NCBI GenBank assembly: GCA_002049455.2
Contig: KV919165.1
Coordinates: 1-58,260, forward strand
Reading direction: 5' to 3'
Length of the DNA: 58,260 nt
Source: Porphyra umbilicalis
Taxonomy: Eukaryota > Rhodophyta > Bangiophyceae > Bangiales > Bangiaceae
The translations under genes and the position numbers were made by a program. Below are positions 1 to 10,637 of this stretch, in pieces. The notes below the pieces were generated by a model, which worked only from the letters and a program-made list of their open reading frames with translations, had not been told where the DNA came from and ran no database searches. How positions within the stretch are numbered: position 1 is the first letter of the stretch; each line of letters begins with the position of its first letter.

Positions 1-668
1 AAGGCGGCGCCCGGTCTGCAGGTGGCCACCCCAGCTCCGGTTGCCTCGACTATGCCCAGCTTCACCGGACGGCCCGCGGCCGCTGCCGACCGCGGCACGG
101 CCCCCGTTGGTCGAGCCGCCACCAGTCGTACGGCGCGCCAGTCGGGCTTGGAGCTCCTCGTCGGGCTCTCCGGGACGCCGACCCGCCTGCACCGCTCCTT
201 CAATGGCCGCTGCAAAACGACTGACGTCCTGGCGCTGCTCGTGCGCCACTACACGAGCGGCACGCAGCCGCGGTGCCACTTGGTCAATGGCGTCGAACTG
301 CCGCCGCTGGAAGTGGTGCCCTAGATTCTTCATATGGGTGGAGCCCTCGACGTGCGACAGCAGCATGAGCGGCGTGCCGCACTTAGTGTTGCACAGCGGG
401 CAGACCCAGCGGCCGTCGGCGCCGCTAGCGGCAGGCGGAGGTCCCCCAGCAAGCACAGCGCAACGCTTGAGGTTGCGGCCGGCCGGCCAGGTGTTGCTCC
501 CAGTTCTTGTTGCCAGAAACGTCCATGGAGCACCGATGGCACGTGTACACGCCCTTCTGGTCGGGACCCGACCACCACAGCTCCACGGGCTCCGAGGGGG
601 GACAGGGAGAGCGGCCGGGCCCCGGGGGGTGGCGGTGGCGGCGGCGGTGGTGGGGCAGGTGCCGCCAT
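1..668 (-). CDS. Two-finger C2H2 (zf-met/U1-like) protein, partial, frame disrupted
   Basis: Runs off the left edge, so the C-terminus is missing. Read on the minus strand from a likely ATG at 668, a Pro-rich start leads to a first finger around 515-555 (CHRCSMDVSGNKNWEQH). A second finger follows around 340-400 (CPLCNTKCGTPLMLLSHVEGSTH), an exact C-x2-C-x12-H-x5-H of the type in matrin/U1C-like RNA- or DNA-binding proteins. After it the frame stays open to base 1 with a charged helix-like stretch (QRRQFDAIDQVAPRL). The fingers lie in different frames: the first runs into a stop at 425 and the second opens from about 490. The sequence between (HLAGR...RNLKRCA) reads as one motif if two bases in a GGCCGGCCGG stretch are ignored. 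A further slip in a C-run near 600 is needed to reach the ATG. Target unknown. Confidence 0.55.
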
Positions 669-3160
669 GGCGACGGAGAACGGGGACGCCAACAGCGAAG
701 ACGGAGGCGAGAAGGCACAAGGAGCAACCACGACGACTGGTAGGCGATTGGTCTGCGTGGCGACACCTGTCCCCAACGCCGGCGACAGCACGCGACGACA
801 GCACGGAGAGGATTCACCCGCGTCGTGCAGGGGAGTGGGGAAGTGGGGATGAGGGAAAGGGGGGATGGGGGACAATAGCCACAAGGGCTCGAGCAGCTGC
901 GACCGTCACTGACGGCAGCACAGTAGCGGACTGCGCGACCGCAGCAGAACGAGGCTCTGCGCACACCGCTCCAGCTGGCACCTGCAGGTTGCGGGGCGAC
1001 GAGGACGTCGGGCGACGAGAACGGGGAGTGCTGGAACGGGCGACAACAGCTGCTCCTTGTCGTGGCGCCATCACAGACACGAATCAACGGAGCAAGAGCC
1101 GGAACGTCCATGTCTTGGCGGCATCGATCGACCTTCGTACTCGACAAGTACAATTACATGAAATATCTTCATGCAATATCACCGGCAGACGAGGAAGTGA
1201 TCCTGATGCGCTGATGTCAGCCTCTGATCTGCGGATCAGACTGCGATTCTTCCATTTCTTTGAAGAAGACGCACGGCACTTGTTCACACCTGCCGCACGT
1301 GGCCGCCGTGTCCACAACACCTCTGCATCCGAGCACTGCTGAATGGATTCTGTGCTAAAGATGACCAGCGCACCCTATGCACTCACGACTCGGCAGCTGT
1401 TCGGATGCCCGCCAAGCCCTTTGGACTGTGCTCCGTTCCGCCGGCAACGGCTGCATCCGGGAGCGGTAGAGGGCATTCTCACAGAGCAGCACTGAAGACG
1501 GGCGTCTTTCCTGCCACCGCAAAGACGCTGCCGACATGGTGACCGCCAGAGCCCCCCGGCCTAACAGACCATCCACCTGCGAAGCAGCATACCCCTTGTG
1601 TTTTTCCCCGTGCTGCACCTCCACCGTGACAGGTGCAGAACACGATGAGAAAGCATGACGCCCACAACACGCAGACGACGGTCCAAGCACTTTGACAAAC
1701 TACACATGCATGTCCTTACTATTTATTTTCGAATTAGACATGTATTTCTTCACATGGTCTCGAATTGTTCTCGATCGACAGATGAATGCACCGGTTAGTC
1801 GCCCACCATCCATTCGATCGGTGCAAGACGACCGCTGCCTGCATGTCACGGCGTGAAGCACAACGTCGCAATGACCACGCTGGTCACCTCGTCTTCCGCA
1901 CAGGCAGCGCGCGAGCATGGCAATTGGCGATCCCTGCCTCTACTGAACCGACGGATGCATCTGGACGGCCTCTGCCATTCAGTCAAAGCCGTCACGTACA
2001 CATTGAAGTGAAACAATGCCGTCACGTCCTCTTTTTAATTCACTGTGGTGCGGGCAATCGCTGCAAAACGAGTGCAGGCTTCCATCACCAATGATCGCCA
2101 ACAGCGCAACTGCAGCCCAGCACACCGTGTTCACAGTGATTTCACGCCCAAGTCGAATCATTCCTGATCATGTAATTTTCTGTTCCCGCTTCATTCCGAC
2201 GGCGACGGACTTGTTCGAGACTGGTACGACTTCGTCAATGCACGCCGCCGAAACCACGGGCATACCGCTGGTCATCGTGCTTTTCCCATCGATTCGGTCG
2301 GGCACATCATCGCTGCGGTCGTACGAGGACAATTTGCAGGGGGGCTACGTTGATCTCGGCTCCGAATGAGGCACGCCCGGGGACGAACCACGTCCACACA
2401 CACGGCCCTTGGCGCCAGCGCGGGTTCTCATTGGTGCTTATCGAGATCCCCATTGTTCGACTACTGACCGGCCGACTGACGCTGTCACCGTCGACGTCAC
2501 CGTCACCCTCACCGCCGCCGTCGTCGTCCCCGCGCAGAACGTCCCCGCCGTCCCCACCATCGTCACCACCTCCGTTGTCCCTTCCCCAGCCGTCGGGCCG
2601 CGCCCGCGTTGGTCTCCTTGCCTGCTGAGTGACTGCCACCCGCGACGACGACCTTCTGCTTCGGTCGCGCCGCCCGCCCCCATTGTCGTCGCCCGGGCCG
2701 TCGTTGCTCACTTGAGTACATTGGAGCATCCATTCATGATCTCCTTTCCACGATGGACCTGGGGCCGCCATGGCCAGAACAGTGGGCATCATGAGCAGTC
2801 GTGCACCTGCCTGAGTCAGTTGCTGACGACACCGCTGTGACCCAATGGATGCATCGCTGCTGTTCCTGTGTGCCTGTCGATGGGTGTTTTCTGCTCCTCT
2901 CTTTGCTTTGATCCTCGAATTTCCGTGATGCAGGACGTCGGAGGTCCTGGGCGGCAACGGCAGATGATGCACGCTGAGTACGTGCGGCATGCCGCACGTA
3001 TGTTGACGGACGTCGGTGAGCGCGAAGCTGCTGTGACCGTCGTGCTCGGGGTCAGCCGTACATCCTTCCGTCGCTGACGCCTAGCTCAACCTGCTCACGC
3101 CGGAAAACCGAGCGACGACGTCGTGTTCATGTCGAGCAAGTACCTCAATATGTCGTTCAC
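669..3160. other. No convincing gene
   Basis: Several short open frames exist on both strands, but none carries a recognisable motif. 2470-2620 is a low-complexity GTC/CCG-rich stretch that keeps several frames open at once. A short stretch at 2930-3075 (read plus) has a helix-rich transposase-like feel (MLTDVGEREAAVTVVLGVSRTSF) but is too short and isolated to name. Confidence 0.4.
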
Positions 3161-3781
3161 CGAATGGAAGAGGGATTTGAGAAGGACCCAACGCCGCGCG
3201 CAATGGCGCGCCCTTTTGGTCGGACAGCTGTTGGACGGCAGCAGCACCTCCTAGGCCCTCTTAGTGACCGACGAGGTAGTCGTCTGGGTGTGGAGCGCTT
3301 TAGGAACTGTAGGGCTGCACACAGTGGGGAGACGGTTGTGTGGACGGTTGTGTGGACTTGCGCACCGTCTTTTCTTTCTCTCGTTACCATCTTAAAAAAA
3401 GCCATGCTGCGGCTTCCCCAGAAGAAGACCGTATATGAAGTACTTCCTTCCGTCGAGCATGCACGGCGACACGCCCAACGCACGACCTATGCTCGTCGAG
3501 CGGTGGGCGACGGGCAACAGCGGGGCAGTGACGCTGGTCAGCTTGTACTGCTCGGTGTCAGGCCAGCCGACCAGCAACAGTGGATTCCGTTATGCAACAG
3601 ACGCGGTCGAGGTGCTGTCAGGCTGACGGTGCTCGACGGCGGAAACGGGGCGTCGCTGCTCGCGAAACGGGGCGTCGCTGCTCGTCGACAGCTTCTGCTT
3701 GACGTGCGGCAGCGGTGCATTGCTGCTCGTGCGCTGGTAATGAAAATACGTGCCGGCTGTGCTCGACGTCTACGAGCGGGA

Positions 3782-4010
3782 ATGTGCTTCTCGTCGGCGG
3801 CTGCTCCTCCACGTGCTGCGGCAGGGTTGACTCGACGTGAGGCACCAGGGTGCAGCCAGTCGGCTGCTCCTGCTCGCTCCTGCGACGTCGACGAGCGGGA
3901 GTGTGCTGCTCGTCGGCGGCTGCTCCTCCACGCGCTGCGGCAGGGTTGACTCGACGTGAGGCACCAGGGTGCAGCCAGTCGGCTGCTCCTGCTCAACGCG
4001 TGGCACCGGC
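3782..4010. repeat. Tandem duplication, about 119-bp unit
   Basis: Two adjacent near-identical copies. The string GTGCAGCCAGTCGGCTGCTC occurs at about 3850 and again 119 bp later, and both copies carry CTCGTCGGCGGCTGCTCCTCC upstream. GTCGCTGCTCGT-type motifs extend the pattern back to 3640 in degraded form. No coding role is evident, although several frames are open across it because stops are rare in the unit. Confidence 0.7.
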
Positions 4011-4523
4011 GTGCTTCCCATCTGCTGCAGGTGGTCGATGTCGAGCTACTGGGATGGGGCGCTCTTCAGCTGGTGGTCCTCTAATTCCACAGCGCGGGCG
4101 TGCTTCCTGTCGGCTGCGGAGGCCGGATACCCTGCGCCGGCGCGAGTGCTGTTCATGGGCTACTGCTGCTCTGCTTCAGGCATTGCGGAGGTTCTTCTGC
4201 TGGTCTATTGCCCGACGTCCAGGGGAGTGCTTGCCGGCTGCTGGAGCTGCCGCTCACCCACGACGGGGACGCGCTGCCATTCGGCTGCTGCTCCCGATTG
4301 AGTACCCGGACTGGACAACTCGGCTGCTGGTGCTCGACGACAAGCAGCCGCGGGGGTGCTACGCGTGACGCGGCCCCTTCGCCAGCCCCGTGCTACGCCT
4401 CCTCACTCGGCTGTCGTGGTAGTTTTTCTTCCTTGCTTGCTGGGCGGCTCCAGCACGAAAAGCGCGGTTCGAACACAGGGAACAAAGTGCAAGAAGCGGC
4501 CGTTTATTCGTGTTGTCGCCAAG

Positions 4524-4874
4524 CTAGGCAGCGGCGCCAGCAGGACCGTCCCCCGGCAACACAATGCGGTAACGACATGCAAAGTCATCATCTGCCAACT
4601 TCCTCTGGCGAATCGCCGGTCTCAGCTCGCCGCTTGCCCCGAACTGCCACCTACCGATGCGGGGCACTTGTGAGTTGAAGCTGTGGCCGTCCTCATGACA
4701 AGCAGAACACTTGATGTCGCTGTGCTCTGGGTTGCGACACACACCTCGCAAGGAAAACACATTGTCATCTGGAAGAGTGTAGCGGCAAACAAAGTCGCGC
4801 TTGCGGCACACTCGGAACGAGTGGACGCCTTGGGGACCATCGTCGGAGCCACAGTAGCCGCATCGTGGCGCCAT
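4524..4874 (-). CDS. Possible small Cys/His-rich (zinc-knuckle-like) protein
   Basis: A 116-residue frame starting at ATG 4874. It contains CGYCGSDD...HSFRVC near the N-terminus, then CRY...CRNPEH and CSACHEDGH. These look like CX2C...H...C zinc knuckles of the sort found next to transposase or gag-like domains, although the last knuckle lacks its final Cys. The motif 'CRYTLPDD' is echoed by 'CRYRIVLPGD' near the C-terminus, suggesting an internal repeat. No catalytic domain lies beside it. It may be a fragment of a decayed mobile element or a chance frame. Confidence 0.3.
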   Translation of the reverse strand: MAPRCGYCGSDDGPQGVHSFRVCRKRDFVCRYTLPDDNVFSLRGVCRNPEHSDIKCSACHEDGHSFNSQVPRIGRWQFGASGELRPAIRQRKLADDDFACRYRIVLPGDGPAGAAA

Positions 4875-5886
4875 TGCGCGACACGACTGCTACAACGGAG
4901 CCAAATCACCGAGCATAGAGCAGCACCAAGAATCGTCAGAAACACATTAGCGGTGGCGACGTCTACACCAATAGACGTGGTCCGCTGAAACGCACGCCAG
5001 CCGCATAACACGTGCCGCATCGAGATCCACCGTTCACGACGTGCCCCCCTTTCACCATGACGATCAGCGCGGGTCAGCACCGTGCACACGCCACGACTGC
5101 ATACCAATCCACGTACCGCCACCGACAGAACCACCGAGACGACGGAGTGACGCCTGGCGCACGGTCAATCGAAGTCGCGCGACGTGACGGCCAACCGTAA
5201 CCACCAGATGGCGTGCCGGTGGCGGATGACGACGACGACGACGGTGTGGGTGCCGCGGCCGACAGCAACGACAACTGGTGGTGGTGTTCGTCGATCACGA
5301 TGCGGCGCATGGTTCTCTCTGGGACCGAATCTCCCAAAATGGCCACCCGAGCGCCGCTGAAGCTGCTTTTCCAGGTCGGACCGATCGTTGTCCACGTTCT
5401 TCGCCCGAGGCAACACAATTTCACAGCCACAGTGTCCACTCATGTCCGCCGTTTGCACTGAGAACCGATCCGTAAGTCGATGTAGCGCACCCTCAGGCTT
5501 TTAATTGCAATTGTCCACCTTGCCTTGCAGAAGAGGGGAGAGTATTGGCTTGACTCTGGCGCGATGCCTCGGCACGATCGAAGGCGCCGGAGACAACAGC
5601 ACGCGACCGACGCCACGACACCTTCCTTGGGCGCGCACGATTCGATGAGCAGCACCCCTGACTGCACGGGAGACGCATGTCAAAGAACATGGACCAAACT
5701 GTTCGCCGACGTCCACAGTGCGTGTGTCTTGTGGCGCGCGACAACGACAGATACACCATCACGGACCCGCGCACGAGGCGCGCAACTCCCTCCGAACGTT
5801 TCTGGCGCCCGTGCTCTGCGACTCCTTTTCATGGCACCTGCCCTTGGTCGACAAGCTGACAGAAGTAGCCACCTCGATCGTCCTTT
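4875..5886. other. No gene recognised
   Basis: Short overlapping frames only. A GAC/GTC-rich stretch at 5215-5280 and GTT/GGT repeats give long but meaningless frames. No terminal inverted repeat for the transposase that follows could be found here. Confidence 0.4.
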
Positions 5887-6927
5887 TTATTCCGCAATCA
5901 GAGCGGTCACAGTCCGCTCGACCCGATCGAATTGGCCAATTACTTGGCGACGGGTGATGAACATTGCGGCCATCGCCTGCAGCAAATGCGGCTCGTCCAG
6001 TAACCACGGCTGACCGTAGATCAAGTTGCGGATGATGACCTTGAGGTCGTTAAATACACCTTCCACCGGCTGCAGGTCGGGGCTATAGGGCGGGAGGTAC
6101 AGGAAGGGGATGCCGTTGGCGGTCAGGAACGCGTCGCCAGCAGCATCGTGGATGGACGCGTTGTCAAAGAGCAGCACACAGTTTGGGGGCTGCTGGTGCC
6201 ACGGGCGTCCAGGCCGGTAGACGCCGAGTCGCGGTATCAGGTTCTGCAGGAACAGTCGCCAGTCCGCTGCAGTCAAACCGCTTCCGCCATCGCTGCACAC
6301 GGCGGACATGTGGCCGAGGATGCTACCGTCACTGCCCACCGCCATCGTCGTGCTGGTCCTCGGGATCGACCGCGGGTCCCGGTCCCACCGCCTCACACGG
6401 TTACGGCGCAGACCTCGTCCATAGTTTCGGTAGACGTCCCCACCGTCCGTGTGCGTTTCGCCCACAGAGACGATCGGCATAGGTCCCATGCGCCGCCGCA
6501 GGCGGGCGTGGGCACGACGAGCCACGGCGTTCGCCTCCTGGAAGAGCCGCAGCACGCGCTTTCTGGTGAACCCCATGCGACGGAGGTGACGGTCCACGGT
6601 CGCCTCCGAGCAGCACATGTTCACCCAGAGGCCGCTAGGGTGGTCCCGGATGCGCTGCAGCAGCTTAGAGTGCTCACGGAGCAAAGCCTCGGGCCGCTAC
6701 CGCACAACCATGAGCAGCGCGTTCATGAGGCGCTGGTCCAACCAGCACGAGTCTCCATGCAGGTTACGGCGCTCGGGGTTGCGCCAGACAGTCCCGTTCT
6801 GGCGATGGTAGCGACACCACCTCTTGAGAGCGGATTGTTTTACACCAACGATCCTCTGAACGACCTTGCGCGGCACACCGTGGGCAACCATGCTGATTGC
6901 GCAGAGACGCACGTTAGCTGGAAACAT
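5887..6927 (-). pseudogene. Tc1/mariner-superfamily (DDE_3) transposase, inactivated
   Basis: Cut-and-paste transposase read from ATG 6927. An N-terminal helix-turn-helix region (MVAHGVPRKVVQRIVGVKQSAL) lies at about residues 12-45. A second HTH-like part (SEATVDRHLRRMGFTRKRV) follows, then the DDE_3 catalytic core with LLFDNASIHDA (second Asp) and LPPYSPDLQPVEGVFNDLK (third acidic residue). Two lesions are visible. An in-frame TAG at 6697-6699 splits it into a 77-codon N-terminal part and a 265-codon C-terminal part. The first catalytic position, normally Asp in a DETH-like motif, reads GETHTDGGD, so Asp has become Gly. Length without the stop (about 346 residues) is normal for the family. 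Terminal repeats were not found, so the element boundaries are unknown. Confidence 0.85.
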
Positions 6928-6957
6928 GGCGTCCCTGCAAGTCCGCACAGACCACCG

Positions 6958-7015
6958 CACCACGCCCAGCGACCGCGGCCGCGAAGGAACACCACACAAG
7001 GCCCAGCGACCGCGG
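6958..7015. repeat. Short tandem repeat beside transposase 5' end
   Basis: GCCCAGCGACCGCGGCC(G/A)CGAAGGA occurs twice about 40 bp apart just upstream of the transposase start. It could be a subterminal repeat of that element, but no matching copy was seen on the other side. Confidence 0.4.
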
Positions 7016-7139
7016 CCACGAAGGACCGCCGCCCCGTGTCACGACGCCGCCGCGATTCGCCGAACAACCGCGCCCTTGGCCTTGAAGGAAGCCCGAGGAA
7101 CGAAGACGAGGGCCGCCAACCGCAGCGGGCACACACACG

Positions 7140-8800
7140 AACACCAGCTGCAGCCCTACGTCGACAGGAACGCGAGTACTACTGCCGGCCGGGCGCCGTC
7201 GCCCGCAAAACAAGTGCCGCCGGGCGCCGTCGCCCGCAAGACAAGTGCCGGCCGGGCGCCGTCGCCCGGGGGAGCACGAGCCTGGGCAACAGACGGTGAA
7301 CCACACCCCAAGAACCCAGGAAAGCGTCCAGACCAGGTACCCCGCGCCGCGGACTGGGGCAATACCGGCAGGGGCACCGTCGCCCACAGGTCACGGCCAC
7401 AGGCACCAAGTGTGGCCTGCGGTGCGGAGAGCAGGAGTACCCCCACCACTGCGACACAATGGTGCACGGGAGCACGAGGACGAGCACCACCCGGTTGGAA
7501 GGCACGCGCTGGAGCACGAGCACGGGCGCGAGCACGAGCCGCGCACAGCAGGTACACAGTCCACCAGTCACGGGGACGACGACGAGCAGTAGCACCGGCA
7601 CCAGACGGGGCACCGCTGCTCTCTGTGAGCGAGCACGTGAACGGGGTGCGAACACACGGGGAGGGCAACGGGACGAAAACGCACACCAGGAGCACCGCAG
7701 AGGATGCCCGTTTCAGGACCACGAACACCAGCTGCCGCACCGCCGCCCACTGGAGCACGAGCACGAGCACGAGCCGCAGTGCACACTGTATCACCGCCGC
7801 CCGCTGGAGCTCGAGCACTTGCACGACGGGGGTGACACGGCGAACGGGGCACGACCACGCACGCCACGTCCACAATGCACAGGTCACGGAAATGTTCACC
7901 AGCCAGCCGCCGCACCGCCGCACGAGCCGCAGTCCACTACTCACTGAGACGACCAGCTTCCGCACCGCACCCCGCTGGAGCACGAGCACGGGCACGAGCA
8001 CGAGCCGCAGCGGCCACTGGAGCACTGCCGCGACCTGAGCCCGAGCACTTGCACGACGTGCGGTCACAGAGTGCGCGGAGCTCGACCACACACAGCAGGT
8101 ACACAGTCCACCAGTCACGGGGACGACACCCGAGCACACACAAGACTTGCGGTCACGCAGTAACAGGACGACCGCGCACACCAGGTACACAATACACAGT
8201 CCACCAGTCACGGGTACGACCACCAGCCGCCGAACCGCCGTACGTACGAGCCGCAAACCACTACTCGCAGAAACGACCAGCCGCCGTACCGCCGCCGACT
8301 GCAGCACGAGCAAGAGCACGAGGACCACCCGAGGCACCACCGCCCGCAGACGCTCGAGCACGTGCACACCGTGCCGCACCACCGCCCGCCAGAGCTCTAA
8401 CAAGAGCACGAGCACCAACCGAGGCACCGCCGCCCGCCGGAGCTCTTGCGCACCGTGCCGGGCCGCCGTCCGCTGGTGCACGGGAACGCACACGACGCCC
8501 ACTGAGGCACGACGAGCAAGAGCACGAGCACCACCCAGAGGCACCCCCGCCCGCTGGAGCACGTGCACCACATGCACAACGTGCCGCACAGCCGCACGCT
8601 GGTGCACGAGCGCGCCCACGACGTGCGGCCACGCGGTGAGCGGAGCACGACCGCGCACACCAGGTACACAGTCCACCAGTCACGAAGACAGCCACCGGCC
8701 GCCGCACCGCCGAACGAGCCGCACGAGCCGCAGGAGTGTATTCCGCCACTCACGGGAACGACCAACCGCCCCACCTCCGCCGCCAGTGGAAGCACGACGC
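7140..8800. repeat. Degenerate tandem/interspersed repeat field
   Basis: 1.6 kb of mixed repeats. Three copies of GGGCGCCGTCGCCCGCAA lie at 7190-7270. Many GAGCACGAGCACGAGC runs follow. A recurrent GTACACAGTCCACCAGTCAC occurs near 7550, 8100, 8195 and 8665, usually followed by GG(G/T)ACGAC and CCGCCGCACCGCCG. Stop codons are rare in the units, so long frames exist on both strands, but their translations are compositionally biased (Arg/Ala/Thr/His) without a domain. I read this as noncoding. Confidence 0.7.
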
Positions 8801-10308
8801 AACCGCCGCCCAATCGCCGCAGAGCCGGCCACGAGAGCGCCAGCACTACCGACCGGCCGCCGACGAACCGCCGCCACCCGCGGAGCACGAGGAGCGCGAG
8901 GGGCACTGGGGGCTCGTGGCCGGCCGGCGCCCGCGGAAGAAGACGACGTCGCCTACAACAGTGCTGTGCGCCGCCAAGTCCCGCTGAAGACTTGGCGTCG
9001 TTGGCAGATCTGACGCCGTGAGCTCCTTGCACGGCCCTGCCGCCAGACGAACTGGCCCCGTGCAGATCTGAGATGACGGCCGCAGGCCATTGGTCGGCGC
9101 GACAAAACGCACGCTGCTTGCAGGCTGCTTGCAGGCCGCACAATCCAGGCGTGACAGAGACTGCAGTCTGTTTCCCTGTCTAGGACGTCCAGATCGATTC
9201 AAGCGACCGAGATTGCCGGTGTGTATACTAGTTTGCACGCTTGAGTTACTGTTTGCATGTGGCTCTGGACCCGCACTGGGGGAACGTTTGCCGGCACGTT
9301 CGCCCAGATTACCCCAGATTGGCGCTTGCGCTGCCGCCGAAATCCGCATTGAATCGGGACCCCCTCCCCGTTGCTTCGTGACGGCCCCTTCTCAAAATAG
9401 AATTCGATCTGGAAGGACCGGACTGGCTGCAGTGCGAAGCGTTTGTCTGCACGTTTGCTCAAATTCCCGGCGGGGCCGCCAATGGAAATCAAGTTTGGGG
9501 GTTCGGTCGACCCCATTAGGGTGGTGGGCCACCGCCCGGGTCGCATTCGACGATTGCGCGGCCTCCGCGTCCTGAGAGCGCGGGCACGTCCTGGCAAGTG
9601 ACCTCGCGATGGGGCGGCACTGTCAGGAAACGTTTGGAGACGCTGTCGCCGGCAGAAACCCATGTCGCCTCAGGGCCCCCTGGGGGGGGGGTGGGAAACG
9701 TTTGCTCACAGAGGTGGGGTCATTTTTGGGAGAAGTGCCATAAGCAGACTTAAGTCGTGCTCCCGGGACTCAATAATCTACCCTCATTCGGTTCGGCAGC
9801 CGATGGTGACCAGCTCCTGTACACAATCGCTGCCACGCCGCAAGCGCGGTGGTGGCAGCCGCCCGGGAGTGAGGCCAGGCTGTCGCCGCGCCGCAGGCGG
9901 CGGCCCTTAGAGTGGCCTACGTATCAGCCGACAAGCAGTCTGTGGGATTTAATAACGTTGGTTCAATTACCTGTGTATAGTGCGTTCTGGTCATAAGAGA
10001 AGCGTTTCCAAGGGAATATGTGTCGAGAGTGTTCCTTTCCAGTCCGTGTAGGCCACATTTTATTCATAATGAGCTGAATCAGCTGTCTCGTGTAACGAGA
10101 ACGCACTGTATTGAGACCCACCGTAGCCAAGCAATAAAGTGAGTCCTACTGCCGTAGAGGCGAGGAAGAAGGACATTTTGTCGAAGGGCATCCGATGGGA
10201 GCCAGGTGGTGCCTACGACGCCGACCCCGGGCCCACGGTGGTCTAATACAAACGAGAGCACTGGTCGATCAACCGTCCGATCACAAGCGATCGCAGTGAG
10301 TGCCGGGT
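8801..10308. other. No gene recognised
   Basis: Mixed-composition DNA with scattered short frames. CGTTTG-type words recur between 9110 and 9720 (AACGTTTG, GCACGTTTG) at irregular spacing. Nothing supports a gene or a bounded element. Confidence 0.4.
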
Positions 10309-10637
10309 TTAGGGCGTCATTTGGGGGTCGTGCGCCCCTAACGCCCCAACTCAAAAGGGCGTCAGCAAGGCGTCGCGAAGAGAAAGTGTTCAGGGGGGTC
10401 TACATGATTCAGCAGGTGGCGGCTGTGCACCTTGGTTGGGGACAGGCACCCAGTCTTGATTCAAACATTCCATATGAGAGCACAGTATGGGTGCCACTTG
10501 ACTTACATTGCGAGTATTGATGGTGCTACTTGGGGCGTCGTGAGGGCGTTTTGGCTGCCTAATGGGGCGTCAGTAAGGCGTCGTATCCGTCGCGCGCCCC
10601 TGACGCCCCCGAAAAAGGGGCGTCGCGTGCAACCCTA
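10309..10637. mobile_element. Nonautonomous hAT-type MITE, left end missing
   Basis: About 90% alike by eye to the element at 28474-28855 over some 320 bp, sharing GGGCGTCGTGCGCCCCTAACG, the AGCAGGTGGCGGCTGTGCAC core and the GGCGTC-rich ends. The right terminus GCAACCCTA is present at 10629-10637. The left terminus (TAGGGTTGC plus about 45 bp) is absent, and no matching duplication of the right flank CTTCCAAC is seen on the left. This copy is therefore truncated and probably immobile. Confidence 0.8.

Noticed and set aside
4455..4480. Possible tRNA (GGTTCGAAC box)
   Set aside because: No A box, acceptor stem or cloverleaf can be drawn around it.
7140..8800. CRISPR-like array
   Set aside because: Repeat words are irregular in length and spacing, overlap each other, and the genome is eukaryotic.
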